Under the pieces are notes generated by a model, which had not been told where the DNA came from, searched no databases, and saw only the letters and a program-made list of their open reading frames with translations. The position numbers and the translations under genes were made by a program. Shown piece by piece: positions 41,250 through 49,597 of a stretch of DNA of 64,000 bases. Position 1 is the stretch's first letter; the number at the start of each line of letters is the position of its first letter. Source of the DNA: Vibrio sp. HA2012 (GTDB lineage: Bacteria > Pseudomonadota > Gammaproteobacteria > Enterobacterales > Vibrionaceae); the NCBI RefSeq assembly GCF_002812955.1, contig NZ_PFXK01000007.1, forward strand, positions 62,001 through 126,000, read 5' to 3'.

Positions 41250-41856
41250 TGGCACTCTCCTTGGCCTTCATTACTACTTTTGTCGAATCGACCTTGAAAG
41301 GCTGTTCAGCCATGGCGGATTCGAACTCTGAGTCATCCAAAACCAGCATCCTGCCGGTCAGCAGATAAAACAGATTATCGATAAATTGGACGGAATACTC
41401 CGCAACGAAAATAGCGGCAGAAACCGTAATCATCAGCCAGAAGTGATGCACTGCCGGTGCCCATTCACTCTGGGTACGATAGTTCAGCTTCAGGCTTTCC
41501 AGAAAATGTTCACCACAGGTTTTAACCATAATGAGCAGAAAACCGATCGCTAAGATACCAGTCACCAGATTAAACAGCCGCTGTACCTTCTCCGGCACGG
41601 TTGCATAGAAAATATCCACATTGATATGCGATCCTTTCTGTTGCGCATAAGCCCCGCCAAGTGCAGAAATATAGCCAAACAGAAACAGGGATACATCGTA
41701 AGCCCAGATAGTAGGGGCATCCAGGATATAACGGGCAAACACTTCAAAAGCAACAATACCGGCCAGCACAGGCATCAGATAGGAAACCGATTCCCCGATA
41801 CGCTTCACGATATAACGCACACCGCGGCAGTACAGCAATAATATTCTTTCCAACAT
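41239..41856 (-). CDS. dctQ: TRAP transporter small permease (DctQ)
   Basis: The membrane protein of about 205 residues has four TM helices. Typical DctQ features are the long N-terminal helix, ARYILDAPTIWAYDVSLFLF, and GSHINVDIF. It anchors or chaperones DctM. ATG 41856 follows GAGG; an in-frame GTG lies two codons upstream. The C-terminus is extended by about 40 polar residues beyond the last helix. It lies in an operon with dctP (50 bp upstream) and dctM (overlap). Confidence 0.92.
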   Translation of the reverse strand: MLERILLLYCRGVRYIVKRIGESVSYLMPVLAGIVAFEVFARYILDAPTIWAYDVSLFLFGYISALGGAYAQQKGSHINVDIFYATVPEKVQRLFNLVTGILAIGFLLIMVKTCGEHFLESLKLNYRTQSEWAPAVHHFWLMITVSAAIFVAEYSVQFIDNLFYLLTGRMLVLDDSEFESAMAEQPFKVDSTKVVMKAKESANEY

Positions 41857-41906
41857 AAGCACCTCAAACCAGACAAGGTGAGCCGAAGCTCACCCTGTGT
41901 TATCCG

Positions 41907-42923
41907 TTATTTACCTTCCAGAATATCCACCAACTGCTTGGAGTATTTGTCTTCAGCGGCATACTCTGCTGCCAGAGATTTACCCGCCTGCTTCCATGCC
42001 AGTTTGTCCGCTTCAGAAGGAGCTGGACTCCATTTCAGACCCTTCGCTTCCATATCAGCAATCGCTTCGGATTCCCACAAGATGGATTTGGTCATCTGCT
42101 CTTGTGCATGGATGGTTGTTGCTGCTTTTACGATCGCTTGCAGATCCTCAGGCAACTTATTCCATGCACTGTTGTTTACAATAATTGGCAGTACCTGAGC
42201 ACCAGCCAGCGGTAGCGGATACATGTACTTAGCCACTTCAACATGGTTACCATCCCGGTGGTCAATCATGTTGGAACCGATAGAGCCATCGATAATTCCG
42301 GTAGCCAGAGAGGTGTAAATTTCACTCCATGCCAGAGACACTGGTGACGCACCAAGATTACGCAGGAATTTACCATAAGCGCCCGGCGCACGGATTTTCA
42401 TACCCTTGAAGTCATCGATAGAAGTGATTTCTTTTTTGGTGATGATATATACCGGTGGCTGAATGTAAGGATCCAACCAGACCAGTCCCTGATCACCATA
42501 GGCTTTTTTCAGTACATCTGACCAGCCTCTCTCATGGAACAGCGTAGACAGTTCACCGACATCATCAGTTCCGCCCGGCAGACCAATCTCTACCACACCC
42601 GCAGGCAATTCACCAGCATGCATCGACTGGAATGGTGCCCCCATAGTAATCAGGCCGGATTTCACGGCATTCAGAATACCGGTAGTACCAACACCTTCAC
42701 CGGAATACAGAACCTGTACTGCAATGCGTCCGCCTGACATTGTCTCAATGTTCTCTGCCAGATTTTCATACACTTCACCAAACGCAGTACCACGACCGTA
42801 CAGGTTGGCAAAGCGCCAGTTATAGTCAGCCGCATAAGTCGCGACAGAAGCAGTCAGAGCACTCACACCCAGAGATACCGCCAACACACTTTTCAGTAAT
42901 TTCTTTCCTTTTAAACCAAACAT
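41907..42923 (-). CDS. dctP: TRAP transporter periplasmic substrate-binding protein (DctP)
   Basis: The 338-residue protein has a signal peptide (KKLLKSVLAVSLGVSALTASVATYA) and then the DctP fold: FANLYGRGTAFGEVYENLAE, MKIRAPGAYGKFLRNLGASP (region with the substrate-carboxylate Arg), and GIIDGSIGSNMI. It binds the substrate in the periplasm and delivers it to DctQM. It is the first gene of the TRAP operon. The operator-like TGGTAC repeats lie 65-150 bp upstream, shared with gabD on the other strand. The substrate is unknown; GABA or a related omega-amino acid would fit the neighbours. Confidence 0.93.
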   Translation of the reverse strand: MFGLKGKKLLKSVLAVSLGVSALTASVATYAADYNWRFANLYGRGTAFGEVYENLAENIETMSGGRIAVQVLYSGEGVGTTGILNAVKSGLITMGAPFQSMHAGELPAGVVEIGLPGGTDDVGELSTLFHERGWSDVLKKAYGDQGLVWLDPYIQPPVYIITKKEITSIDDFKGMKIRAPGAYGKFLRNLGASPVSLAWSEIYTSLATGIIDGSIGSNMIDHRDGNHVEVAKYMYPLPLAGAQVLPIIVNNSAWNKLPEDLQAIVKAATTIHAQEQMTKSILWESEAIADMEAKGLKWSPAPSEADKLAWKQAGKSLAAEYAAEDKYSKQLVDILEGK

Positions 42924-42985
42924 AGAACGTCCTCTTCCTGTTTTTTGTTCTGCCTTTCAATATGAACAACGAAAAAAGACAGCAA

Positions 42986-43075
42986 CAGAACCAGTCGGAA
43001 GATTCAGATGGTACCAGTTTCAATCCGACTGGTTCTGGTACCATGGGTTTAATTTAACTGGTACTAAGGCTGGTA
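42986..43075. promoter_or_regulatory. Operator-like TGGTAC repeat array between dctP and gabD
   Basis: CAGAACCAGTCGGA (42986-42999) and TCCGACTGGTTCTG (43024-43037) are perfect 14-base inverted arms. Overlapping them are ATGGTACCAG (43008-43017), its inverse CTGGTACCAT (43035-43044), CTGGTACTAA (43058-43067) and CTGGTATTTT (43070-43079). Repeated TGGTAC/GTACCA half sites resemble MocR/GabR operators such as B. subtilis ATACCA...GTATC. The likely binder is the MocR-type regulator encoded at 46.4-48.2 kb. Confidence 0.65.
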
Positions 43076-43177
43076 TTTTTTTGTCGATAACATCACTTCT
43101 GACAAGGTGCCCGTGACAGCAAAAAGGAATTTGCACCATCACAGCACCCAGATTACTTACGTTTCAGAGAGTCAGAT

Positions 43178-44605
43178 ATGGACAGTATTACGAATAGAAC
43201 CCTGCTAAATGCCACCTGCGATGCCAATGATGATGCTATCGCCGTAATCAACCCGGCTACCGATGCGGTGATCGGATATATCCCCTCACTGCAGCCTGCA
43301 GAAATTCATACCCTGATCGAAAAATCTAAGATCGCTCAGACATTGTGGGCGGCAAGACCGGCTGCGGAGCGGTCTGCGCTGCTGAAAAAATGGTACGATC
43401 TGGTGATTGAAAACAGCGATGATCTGGCTCGTATTATGACGCTGGAACAGGGAAAACCGCTGGCCGAAGCCAAAGGCGAAATTATCTACGGAGCCTCGTT
43501 TATTCAATGGTTTGCCGAAGAAGCCAAACGCACGTATGGCGATAGCATTCCCGCCCCGACCGGTGACAAACGCATCATGACTATCAAGCAACCAGTCGGC
43601 GTGGCTTCAGCCATTACACCGTGGAATTTTCCTACCGCGATGATCACCCGTAAAGCCGCCCCCGCTCTGGCGGCAGGATGCAGTTTTATCGTAAAACCGG
43701 CCAATCAGACCCCTCTGTCTGCCTACGCGATTACTGAACTGGCTTATCAGGCCGGGATCCCACAGGATCTGCTGGTCATGGTTAATAATCATTCTTCTGT
43801 CGCTGTAGGGGATATCTTCTGCTCCCATCCGGACATCAAGAAACTGTCCTTTACCGGCTCAACTCAGGTTGGCAGCCAGTTAATCAAACAGTGTGCCGAC
43901 AGTGTCAAACGAACCTCCATGGAACTGGGTGGCAACGCCCCTTTTATCGTGTTCGACGACGCCGATATCGACGAAGCGGTAAAAGGAGCGATTGCCTCCA
44001 AATTCCGTAATGCCGGACAAACCTGCGTCTGTGCAAACCGTTTCTATGTGCAGGATGCGGTTTACGATCAGTTTGTCGATAAATTTATTACTGCCGTTGC
44101 CAGCCTGAAGGTCGGAAATGGTATTGACCCCGGCGTGCAAATCGGCCCGCTGGTTGACGCAAAAGCCAAAGAAAATGTGCTGGGTTATATCCATCAGGCA
44201 AAAGAACAGGGCGCAGAAGTCGCCTTTGGCGGTGAAGATCTGGGTGGCCTCTTTGTCCAGCCAACAATTCTGACCAATATTACTCAGGATATGGATATCG
44301 TACAGACAGAAATCTTCGGCCCTATCGCACCAGTCATCCGTTTCAGCAGCGATGAAGAGTTGGTCGCTAAAGCCAATGACACCATCTACGGGCTGGCCAG
44401 CTACTTCTACACTCGTACACTGAACCGGGCTTTCCATATCGCCGAACAATTGGAATTCGGCATGGTAGGAATTAATGAAGGCATTATCTCCAACGAAGTT
44501 GCTCCGTTCGGTGGAGTCAAGCAGTCCGGCTTTGGCCGGGAGGGTGCCAAACAGGGCATCGACGAATACATGAATATCAAGTATCTCTGCTTTGGTGGCC
44601 TTTGA
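43178..44605 (+). CDS. gabD: Succinate-semialdehyde dehydrogenase (NAD(P)+), GabD type
   Basis: The 475-residue aldehyde dehydrogenase shows PWNFPTAMITRK, Lys173 in IVKPANQTP, the catalytic Glu249 in MELGGNAPF, and catalytic Cys283 in GQTCVCANR. The CVC pair is typical of succinate-semialdehyde dehydrogenases. It oxidises succinate semialdehyde, or a close relative such as glutarate semialdehyde, to feed the TCA cycle. It is divergent from dctP and in line with gabT 74 bp downstream, which supplies the semialdehyde. An AGAGAG-like ribosome site precedes ATG 43178. Confidence 0.9.
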   Translation: MDSITNRTLLNATCDANDDAIAVINPATDAVIGYIPSLQPAEIHTLIEKSKIAQTLWAARPAAERSALLKKWYDLVIENSDDLARIMTLEQGKPLAEAKGEIIYGASFIQWFAEEAKRTYGDSIPAPTGDKRIMTIKQPVGVASAITPWNFPTAMITRKAAPALAAGCSFIVKPANQTPLSAYAITELAYQAGIPQDLLVMVNNHSSVAVGDIFCSHPDIKKLSFTGSTQVGSQLIKQCADSVKRTSMELGGNAPFIVFDDADIDEAVKGAIASKFRNAGQTCVCANRFYVQDAVYDQFVDKFITAVASLKVGNGIDPGVQIGPLVDAKAKENVLGYIHQAKEQGAEVAFGGEDLGGLFVQPTILTNITQDMDIVQTEIFGPIAPVIRFSSDEELVAKANDTIYGLASYFYTRTLNRAFHIAEQLEFGMVGINEGIISNEVAPFGGVKQSGFGREGAKQGIDEYMNIKYLCFGGL

Positions 44606-44679
44606 TTCATTTAAATATCAAAGCGTTAAAACCAAAGATTGCAAAGGAATATATGATGAAAATCATAGGAGAAAACGGA

Positions 44680-46035
44680 ATGTTAAAAGATCAATTACCG
44701 CAAATAAACGTTGCCCTTCCTGGCCCTAACACTCAGGCTCTTCAGGAAAGAAGAAACCAGGCAAATCCGAGTGCTGTCCGTTGTGTTTATCCGGTCGCGA
44801 TGAAAAGAGCGGAAGGCGCCATGATTGAAGATCTGGATGGTAACTATATTCTTGATTGGATCGGTGGTGTTGGTGTTCTGAATATCGGTCATTGTCACCC
44901 AGAAGTCGTTGCCGCTGTGAAAGAACAGTCTGAAAAATATTTCCACGGCATGTTCAACATTGTCACTCATGAAGGCTACGTTGCTCTTGCTGAGAAATTA
45001 AATGCCATTGTTCCTGTAAAAGGCAGTGAGAAAAAAACCTTCTTTGCCAACAGTGGTGCGGAAGCGGATGAAAACGCGGTAAAACTGGCCAGAGCCTATA
45101 CCAAGCGCTCTAACATTATTGTTTTCTCTGGTGCCTTCCATGGCCGAACGCTTCTCACCATGTCCATGACAGCCAAAAAGGCTTATGCCAAAGGCATGGG
45201 ACCATTACCCGGCGGTATCTTCCGGGCTGAATATCCTTACCTGTATCGTGCTGAAAAAGAGATGAATTCGGCAGAAATGCTGGCCTTCTACAGACAAAAA
45301 ATTGAAAAAGTATTTGAAGAAGCCTCTCCGGCCAGTGAAGTGGCGGCCATTGTTTTAGAACCGCTTCAGGGTGAAGGCGGTTTTATTCCGGCACCGGTTG
45401 AATGGGTAAAAATGCTGCGAGAAATCTGTGATAAAGAAGGCATCCTGCTTATCGCCGATGAAGTTCAGACCGGTTTCTGCAGAACAGGAAGAATGTTTGC
45501 AACTGATTATTGGGCTGAAGCCGGGGTTTATCCAGATATCGTATCCACCGCAAAATCTATTGCCGGTGGCGTCCCGTTAAGTGCCGTGACTGCCAGCAAA
45601 GATATTATGGAATCCGCTCCGGCAGGTACTATCGGTGGTACTTACGGTGGTAATGCCCTTGCGTGTGCTGCGGCTTTAAAGGTTATCGAAATCATGGAGC
45701 GGGATAATCTGGCCGAGCGTGCTCAGGAAATTGGCTCAATCGTGACCGAACGGTATTCCAGATGGATGAAAACCAACCCATACATCGGTGATATCCGCGG
45801 ACTGGGCGCAATGATCGGGCTTGAATTGGTTAAAGACAAAACCACCAAAGAACCCTACCCTGAAATGGTTAACTATCTGGTTCAGGAATGCGTTTCGAAA
45901 GGACTTCTTATTGAAAATGCCGGTACGTTCGGCAATGTCGTTCGCTTCCTTGCTCCTCTTGTTATTACCGACGAGCAATTGGAGGCTGGCCTTACCATTA
46001 TGGAAGCCGCCATAGAAGCATTCACCAATCAATAA
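44680..46035 (+). CDS. gabT: 4-aminobutyrate (omega-amino acid) aminotransferase, GabT type
   Basis: The class-III PLP aminotransferase of 451 residues shows TFFANSGAEADENAVKLAR, SGAFHGRTLLT, the cofactor-binding IADEVQTGFCRTG (Asp260), Lys292 in VSTAKSIAGG, and TYGGNALACAAAL. It converts GABA, or a related omega-amino acid, plus 2-oxoglutarate to semialdehyde plus glutamate. ATG 44680 has TAGGAGA at good spacing; ATG 44653 after AAAGGA would add nine residues. Together with gabD it forms a complete GABA-to-succinate route, next to a transporter and a PotD-like protein. Confidence 0.9.
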   Translation: MLKDQLPQINVALPGPNTQALQERRNQANPSAVRCVYPVAMKRAEGAMIEDLDGNYILDWIGGVGVLNIGHCHPEVVAAVKEQSEKYFHGMFNIVTHEGYVALAEKLNAIVPVKGSEKKTFFANSGAEADENAVKLARAYTKRSNIIVFSGAFHGRTLLTMSMTAKKAYAKGMGPLPGGIFRAEYPYLYRAEKEMNSAEMLAFYRQKIEKVFEEASPASEVAAIVLEPLQGEGGFIPAPVEWVKMLREICDKEGILLIADEVQTGFCRTGRMFATDYWAEAGVYPDIVSTAKSIAGGVPLSAVTASKDIMESAPAGTIGGTYGGNALACAAALKVIEIMERDNLAERAQEIGSIVTERYSRWMKTNPYIGDIRGLGAMIGLELVKDKTTKEPYPEMVNYLVQECVSKGLLIENAGTFGNVVRFLAPLVITDEQLEAGLTIMEAAIEAFTNQ

Positions 46036-46058
46036 ACCGTACTAAGTGAAACCATCTT

Positions 46059-46087
46059 CCGGCTCCGGTTTTGTTAAACGGAGCCGG
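46059..46087 (+). terminator. Hairpin after gabT
   Basis: CCGGCTCCG and CGGAGCCGG form a 9-bp perfect stem with an 11-base T-rich loop, 24 bp after the gabT stop. No T-run follows on the plus strand. It may define the mRNA end. Confidence 0.45.
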
Positions 46088-46290
46088 GAAAAATAACCTC
46101 GTAAAATGCGAGCAGCACTCTTCCTGATCCAGTCTTTCCCATTCTCAAACCATCCTTAGCATTCAGTAGAACAAATATCAGCCAGGTGATTTCACTCATA
46201 CTGGCAAGATGTTTGCTTTAGTGCGTATACGTATTACCCCCAAGTATGGCAGCAAAGCACTTTTACTCTCGAGTTTCTGATTGTTGTACA
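46088..46290. other. Gene-free stretch between gabT and the MocR-type regulator
   Basis: No ORF or RNA is evident. A CATACTGGCA / TATGGCAG pair at about 46199 and 46244 faintly resembles the TGGTA sites seen upstream of dctP and gabD, and could be an autoregulatory site. The right end runs into an aminotransferase-like fragment. Confidence 0.35.
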
Positions 46291-46374
46291 AAAAAAGCGC
46301 CCTATATCGGTGATATTCACCAGCTTGGTGCAGTGTTCGAAGTCACATTCAGCGCTCCGGTAACCGGTAGATGA
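46291..46374 (+). pseudogene. Possible fragment of an aminotransferase gene tail
   Basis: One frame reads KKAPYIGDIHQLGAVFEVTF and ends at a TGA four bases into the regulator frame. The intact gabT here reads KTNPYIGDIRGLGAMIGLEL at its C-terminal domain; the PYIGDI--LGA core is shared. It may be debris of a second gabT-like gene. It is short, so chance or annotation of the regulator's 5' region cannot be ruled out. Confidence 0.5.
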
Positions 46375-46385
46375 GATCAGACCCT

Positions 46386-48176
46386 ATGCTTCAACGTTAT
46401 ATACAACTAGACCCGAGTGATAACAGAACGCTGCAGGATCAAATCCGCGGTAGTATTTCTCAGGCGATATCCGAAGGATTTATTCCTAAAGATACCTGTC
46501 TGCTCTCTTCACGCAAGCTGGCACAAAGCCTGAAAGTCTCCCGTAATACCGTTCTAAGAGTTTACGAACAACTGACAGAAGACGGGTTGCTGATCCCGGT
46601 AGAACGCAAAGGATACTTTGTAAATCCGGATCTGGAACTGTCACCGAAAACGGAATCGCCTCGCTCCGATGTCTCTCCGGATAATCTGAACTGGAATAAA
46701 TATCTGCTGACCGAACCCCGACAGCTTAGTCATGAACAGCACAACAACCTGAGTAACGCCAGCTACCAGTTTATTAACGGTATGGTCGATGAAAAGCTTT
46801 TCCCCGCATCAGAATGGCGTAAGTGCAGCATCCAGTCACTGAACCGGGTAAATAACAAAGCCTGGACGTCTAACGACTGCAATTACAATGATCTGATTGA
46901 ACAGATAAGAACCCGCGTACTGCCTAAACGGGGGATCTTTGTTCAGCCGGAACAAATTGCGATTACCTTTGGCTGTCAGAACAGCCTGTACCTTATCTCC
47001 AAGCTGCTGGTCTCCCGTTACAGCACTATCGGTATGGAAAACCCCGGTTATCCGGAAGCTCTGCAACAATTTCAGACCCGCCGGGCCACCATAGTGCCTA
47101 TTGATGTGGACGCTCATGGTATGCAGATCAATGAACGGCTGGATCCGTGCCAACTGGTATACACAACGCCCAGCAACCAATTCCCAACGACCGTCAGGTT
47201 ATCTGCCGAGCGCAGAAAACAGCTGATGGAAAAAGCCGAACAACAGGACATGTTGATCATCGAAGACGATTTTGAACACGATATCAGCTATATAGAAGAT
47301 CACTGCCCTGCTCTCAGGGGGGAATATAACAGTGAACGCATTATCTATATCTCCAGCTTTTCATCCACTATCGCCCCCGGATTACGCCTTGGCTACATTG
47401 TGGCTTCAGAGCCGCTGATCAAACAGATTAAATCACTGCAGATGCGTACCCACAGCCTGCCACCGAAGAATAACTGCCAGACTATGGCTCTGTTTCTCAG
47501 CCTCGGCTACTACGATGCTCTGGTGCAGAAGATGCTGAAACGTTACCGGGAAAAATGGCTGACGATGGAAAAAGCCCTCAACTACTATTTCCCGCAATCC
47601 GGAGTGATCCCTTCGCTGGCCGGTACGGCTTTCTGGATTAATTACACTGAAGGCTTCGATGCACAAACCCTACAAAAGGTGGCGGAAGCTCACGGCATTC
47701 TGATCAACAGCGGTACCCGCTACTATATGTCCACAGCAAATACGCACAGTTTCCGATTAAGTTTTCAGTCAATCCGTACCGAACATATCCGAGAAGGCAT
47801 AAAACAGTTATCTAAACTGGCTAAACGTATTATGCCGACTCTGAGGCTGGAGGAGACCGATGGCATCCGGCTGAACAGTCAGAGGCTGCGGGATCTGCTG
47901 TCCGGCTGCACCCTGTATACCAAAGACTGCTTTAATATTCCCTACCAGATCACTTTCCAGCCAGACGGAAAACTGACCGGGGTATCCGAAAGGCCCAACG
48001 ACACTGATGAAGGCTATTGGTGGATCAAGGACAATAAGCTCTATTACCAGTGGCGCAACTGGCAGTTCTCCGATGTCAGGGAAATCACGGTAATCCAGAG
48101 CGGCACCACACTAAAACGTTTTGGTGAAGACGGCTTCTCAATTGGAGATGCCTCACTGGCAGCGCCTATAAGCTAA
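46386..48176 (+). CDS. MocR/GabR-type regulator with lost PLP lysine and C-terminal extension
   Basis: The roughly 596-residue protein has an N-terminal GntR winged HTH (LLSSRKLAQSLKVSRNTVLR, YEQLTEDGLLIPVERKGYFV) and then a fold-type-I aminotransferase-like domain (ITFGCQNSLYLISKLL, ENPGYPEA, TTPSNQFPT, LIIEDDFEHDISY). Where MocR proteins have the PLP-binding Lys (SFSKT), this one reads SFSSTIAPGLRLGY, with Ser in its place. Residues from about 495 on form an extra domain (LLSGCTLY, FQPDGKLTGVSERPNDTDEG, YWWIKDNKLYYQWRNW). The position after gabT suggests control of gabDT and the TRAP genes. ATG 46386 is likely; ATG 46371 would add five residues. Confidence 0.85.
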   Translation: MLQRYIQLDPSDNRTLQDQIRGSISQAISEGFIPKDTCLLSSRKLAQSLKVSRNTVLRVYEQLTEDGLLIPVERKGYFVNPDLELSPKTESPRSDVSPDNLNWNKYLLTEPRQLSHEQHNNLSNASYQFINGMVDEKLFPASEWRKCSIQSLNRVNNKAWTSNDCNYNDLIEQIRTRVLPKRGIFVQPEQIAITFGCQNSLYLISKLLVSRYSTIGMENPGYPEALQQFQTRRATIVPIDVDAHGMQINERLDPCQLVYTTPSNQFPTTVRLSAERRKQLMEKAEQQDMLIIEDDFEHDISYIEDHCPALRGEYNSERIIYISSFSSTIAPGLRLGYIVASEPLIKQIKSLQMRTHSLPPKNNCQTMALFLSLGYYDALVQKMLKRYREKWLTMEKALNYYFPQSGVIPSLAGTAFWINYTEGFDAQTLQKVAEAHGILINSGTRYYMSTANTHSFRLSFQSIRTEHIREGIKQLSKLAKRIMPTLRLEETDGIRLNSQRLRDLLSGCTLYTKDCFNIPYQITFQPDGKLTGVSERPNDTDEGYWWIKDNKLYYQWRNWQFSDVREITVIQSGTTLKRFGEDGFSIGDASLAAPIS

Positions 48177-48384
48177 CTGTCAGTTTTTCCCTCTACAAAG
48201 CAAAATTAGTTATAACCGGAATGAAAATTCCTTAACTGCATCCCATCTGTATTTTATTCAGCTATCAATAATTGAAGCCTCCGGTGGTAAATTGCGCCTT
48301 GATGTTGAACTCCCGGATGGAAGCCACTACGGATTCTCCGTTTAACGTCATGTTATAGCGTAATTCATCGATAAAACGCATAAA

Positions 48385-48411
48385 ACAAAATGGAGCGCTT
48401 TGCGCTCCATT
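48385..48411 (-). terminator. Intrinsic terminator of the potD-like gene
   Basis: AATGGAGCGC-ttt-GCGCTCCATT (48389-48411) is a perfect 10-bp stem followed on the minus strand by TTTGTTTTAT. It lies 11 bp after the stop codon. Confidence 0.82.
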
Positions 48412-48422
48412 CAACCATCAGA

Positions 48423-49457
48423 TTATTGTGTTCTTAAGCGCTGCCAGTATTTTTCATAAATGGCCAGTGCTTCCGGACCAACATCATTAAGAAACTCGCC
48501 TTTTTTAATATCTTCATCCGCAGGAAAAATAGTCGGATTATTTTTCAGTTCATCCGGTAACAGAGCCCGGCCCGCTTTCGTTGCCGATGCGTACCCCATA
48601 CTGGTCACAATTTCCGCCTGCTGTGCCGGTTCATACATAAAGTTAATAAATTTATGCGCCAGTTCTTTATGCTCACTGCCTGAAGGAATCGTAAAATTAT
48701 CCATCCACAATCCCGCCCCTTCTTCCGGCATAACAAACTTCAATTCCGGCATCTCGGCCTGCCCCTGATAAGCATTACCATTCCATTGCATGCCAATGGT
48801 GGCTTCACCTGAGACATAAGGCATCTGAGGTGCATCTGAATTGTAAAGTAATATATTGTCTTTCAACGCAACCAGAGATTCATAGGCTTTCTTGATTTCC
48901 TCTTCGTTTCTGGTGTTAATACTATAGCCATTGAGCTTAAGTGCCATACCAAATACGTCACGAATATCATCAATCAACATCACTTGTTGTGCGTACTGCT
49001 CATCCCACAAATCGGCCCAGCGGGTAACCGGTGCATTAATCATAGTTTCGTTATAACTAATACCGGTAGCACCCCATATATATGGAAGAGAATAATCATT
49101 ATTCGGATCATGAGCTTGCCCCAGCAGTCCATCCATGGTGTCCTGCATATTTGGAATTTTACTATGATCGAGTTTAGTCAGCAGACCTTCACGTCCCATC
49201 TTGTCGATAAAGTAAGCCGATGCAAAGACAACATCGTACCCCGACCCTTTGAGTAATTTGAGCTTGGTATACATCGACTCGTTATTCTCAAAAGTTAAGT
49301 AATTAACGGTCACATTTTCCTGCTTCTCAAACGCTTTTAGTGATGCTTCAGGCAAATAACTACCCCAGGCATAAACATTTAACACTTCATTCTTGGCATG
49401 CGCGAGAGCGGTAAAGCAAAATGTGCTTAAGATCAGTCCTTTGAGTAAATTTTTCAT
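48423..49457 (-). CDS. potD: Spermidine/putrescine-type periplasmic binding protein (PotD-like)
   Basis: The 344-residue protein has a signal peptide (MKNLLKGLILSTFCFTALAHA) and then VLNVYAWGSYLPEASLKAFE, YDVVFASAYFIDKM, LPYIWGATGISYNE, and MPEEGAGLWMDNFTIP, all typical of PotD/PotF. It binds polyamines in the periplasm for an ABC importer, but no potABC genes are in the window, so it either uses a remote transporter or acts as a sensor. TACCAG and ACTGG half sites about 20-35 bp before the start recall the gab operator. Polyamine breakdown produces GABA, which would explain the neighbourhood. The ribosome site is weak. Confidence 0.85.
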   Translation of the reverse strand: MKNLLKGLILSTFCFTALAHAKNEVLNVYAWGSYLPEASLKAFEKQENVTVNYLTFENNESMYTKLKLLKGSGYDVVFASAYFIDKMGREGLLTKLDHSKIPNMQDTMDGLLGQAHDPNNDYSLPYIWGATGISYNETMINAPVTRWADLWDEQYAQQVMLIDDIRDVFGMALKLNGYSINTRNEEEIKKAYESLVALKDNILLYNSDAPQMPYVSGEATIGMQWNGNAYQGQAEMPELKFVMPEEGAGLWMDNFTIPSGSEHKELAHKFINFMYEPAQQAEIVTSMGYASATKAGRALLPDELKNNPTIFPADEDIKKGEFLNDVGPEALAIYEKYWQRLRTQ

Positions 49458-49475
49458 AGCTTGCTATCCAAACGA

Positions 49476-49492
49476 TACCAGCACCATACTGG
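49476..49492. promoter_or_regulatory. Candidate gab-type operator upstream of the potD-like gene
   Basis: TACCAG-caccat-ACTGG is an imperfect inverted pair just upstream of the start codon. It shares TACCAG/CTGG with the dctP-gabD array. It is short, so this is suggestive only. Confidence 0.35.
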
Positions 49493-49597
49493 GTTCGAAC
49501 GCATAATTACGCAAGTTTCAAGGTATGGAAAGAAAAATATATTAATCGTTACGAGTAGTAATTGTTATTAACGTGAGCATTTTTCTTTTAAAGATTA

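Noticed and set aside
48172..48345. Start-less open stretch ending LRLDVELPDGSHYGFSV after the MocR-type regulator
   Set aside because: It has no start codon and I recognise no family; a chance open frame is as likely as a gene remnant.
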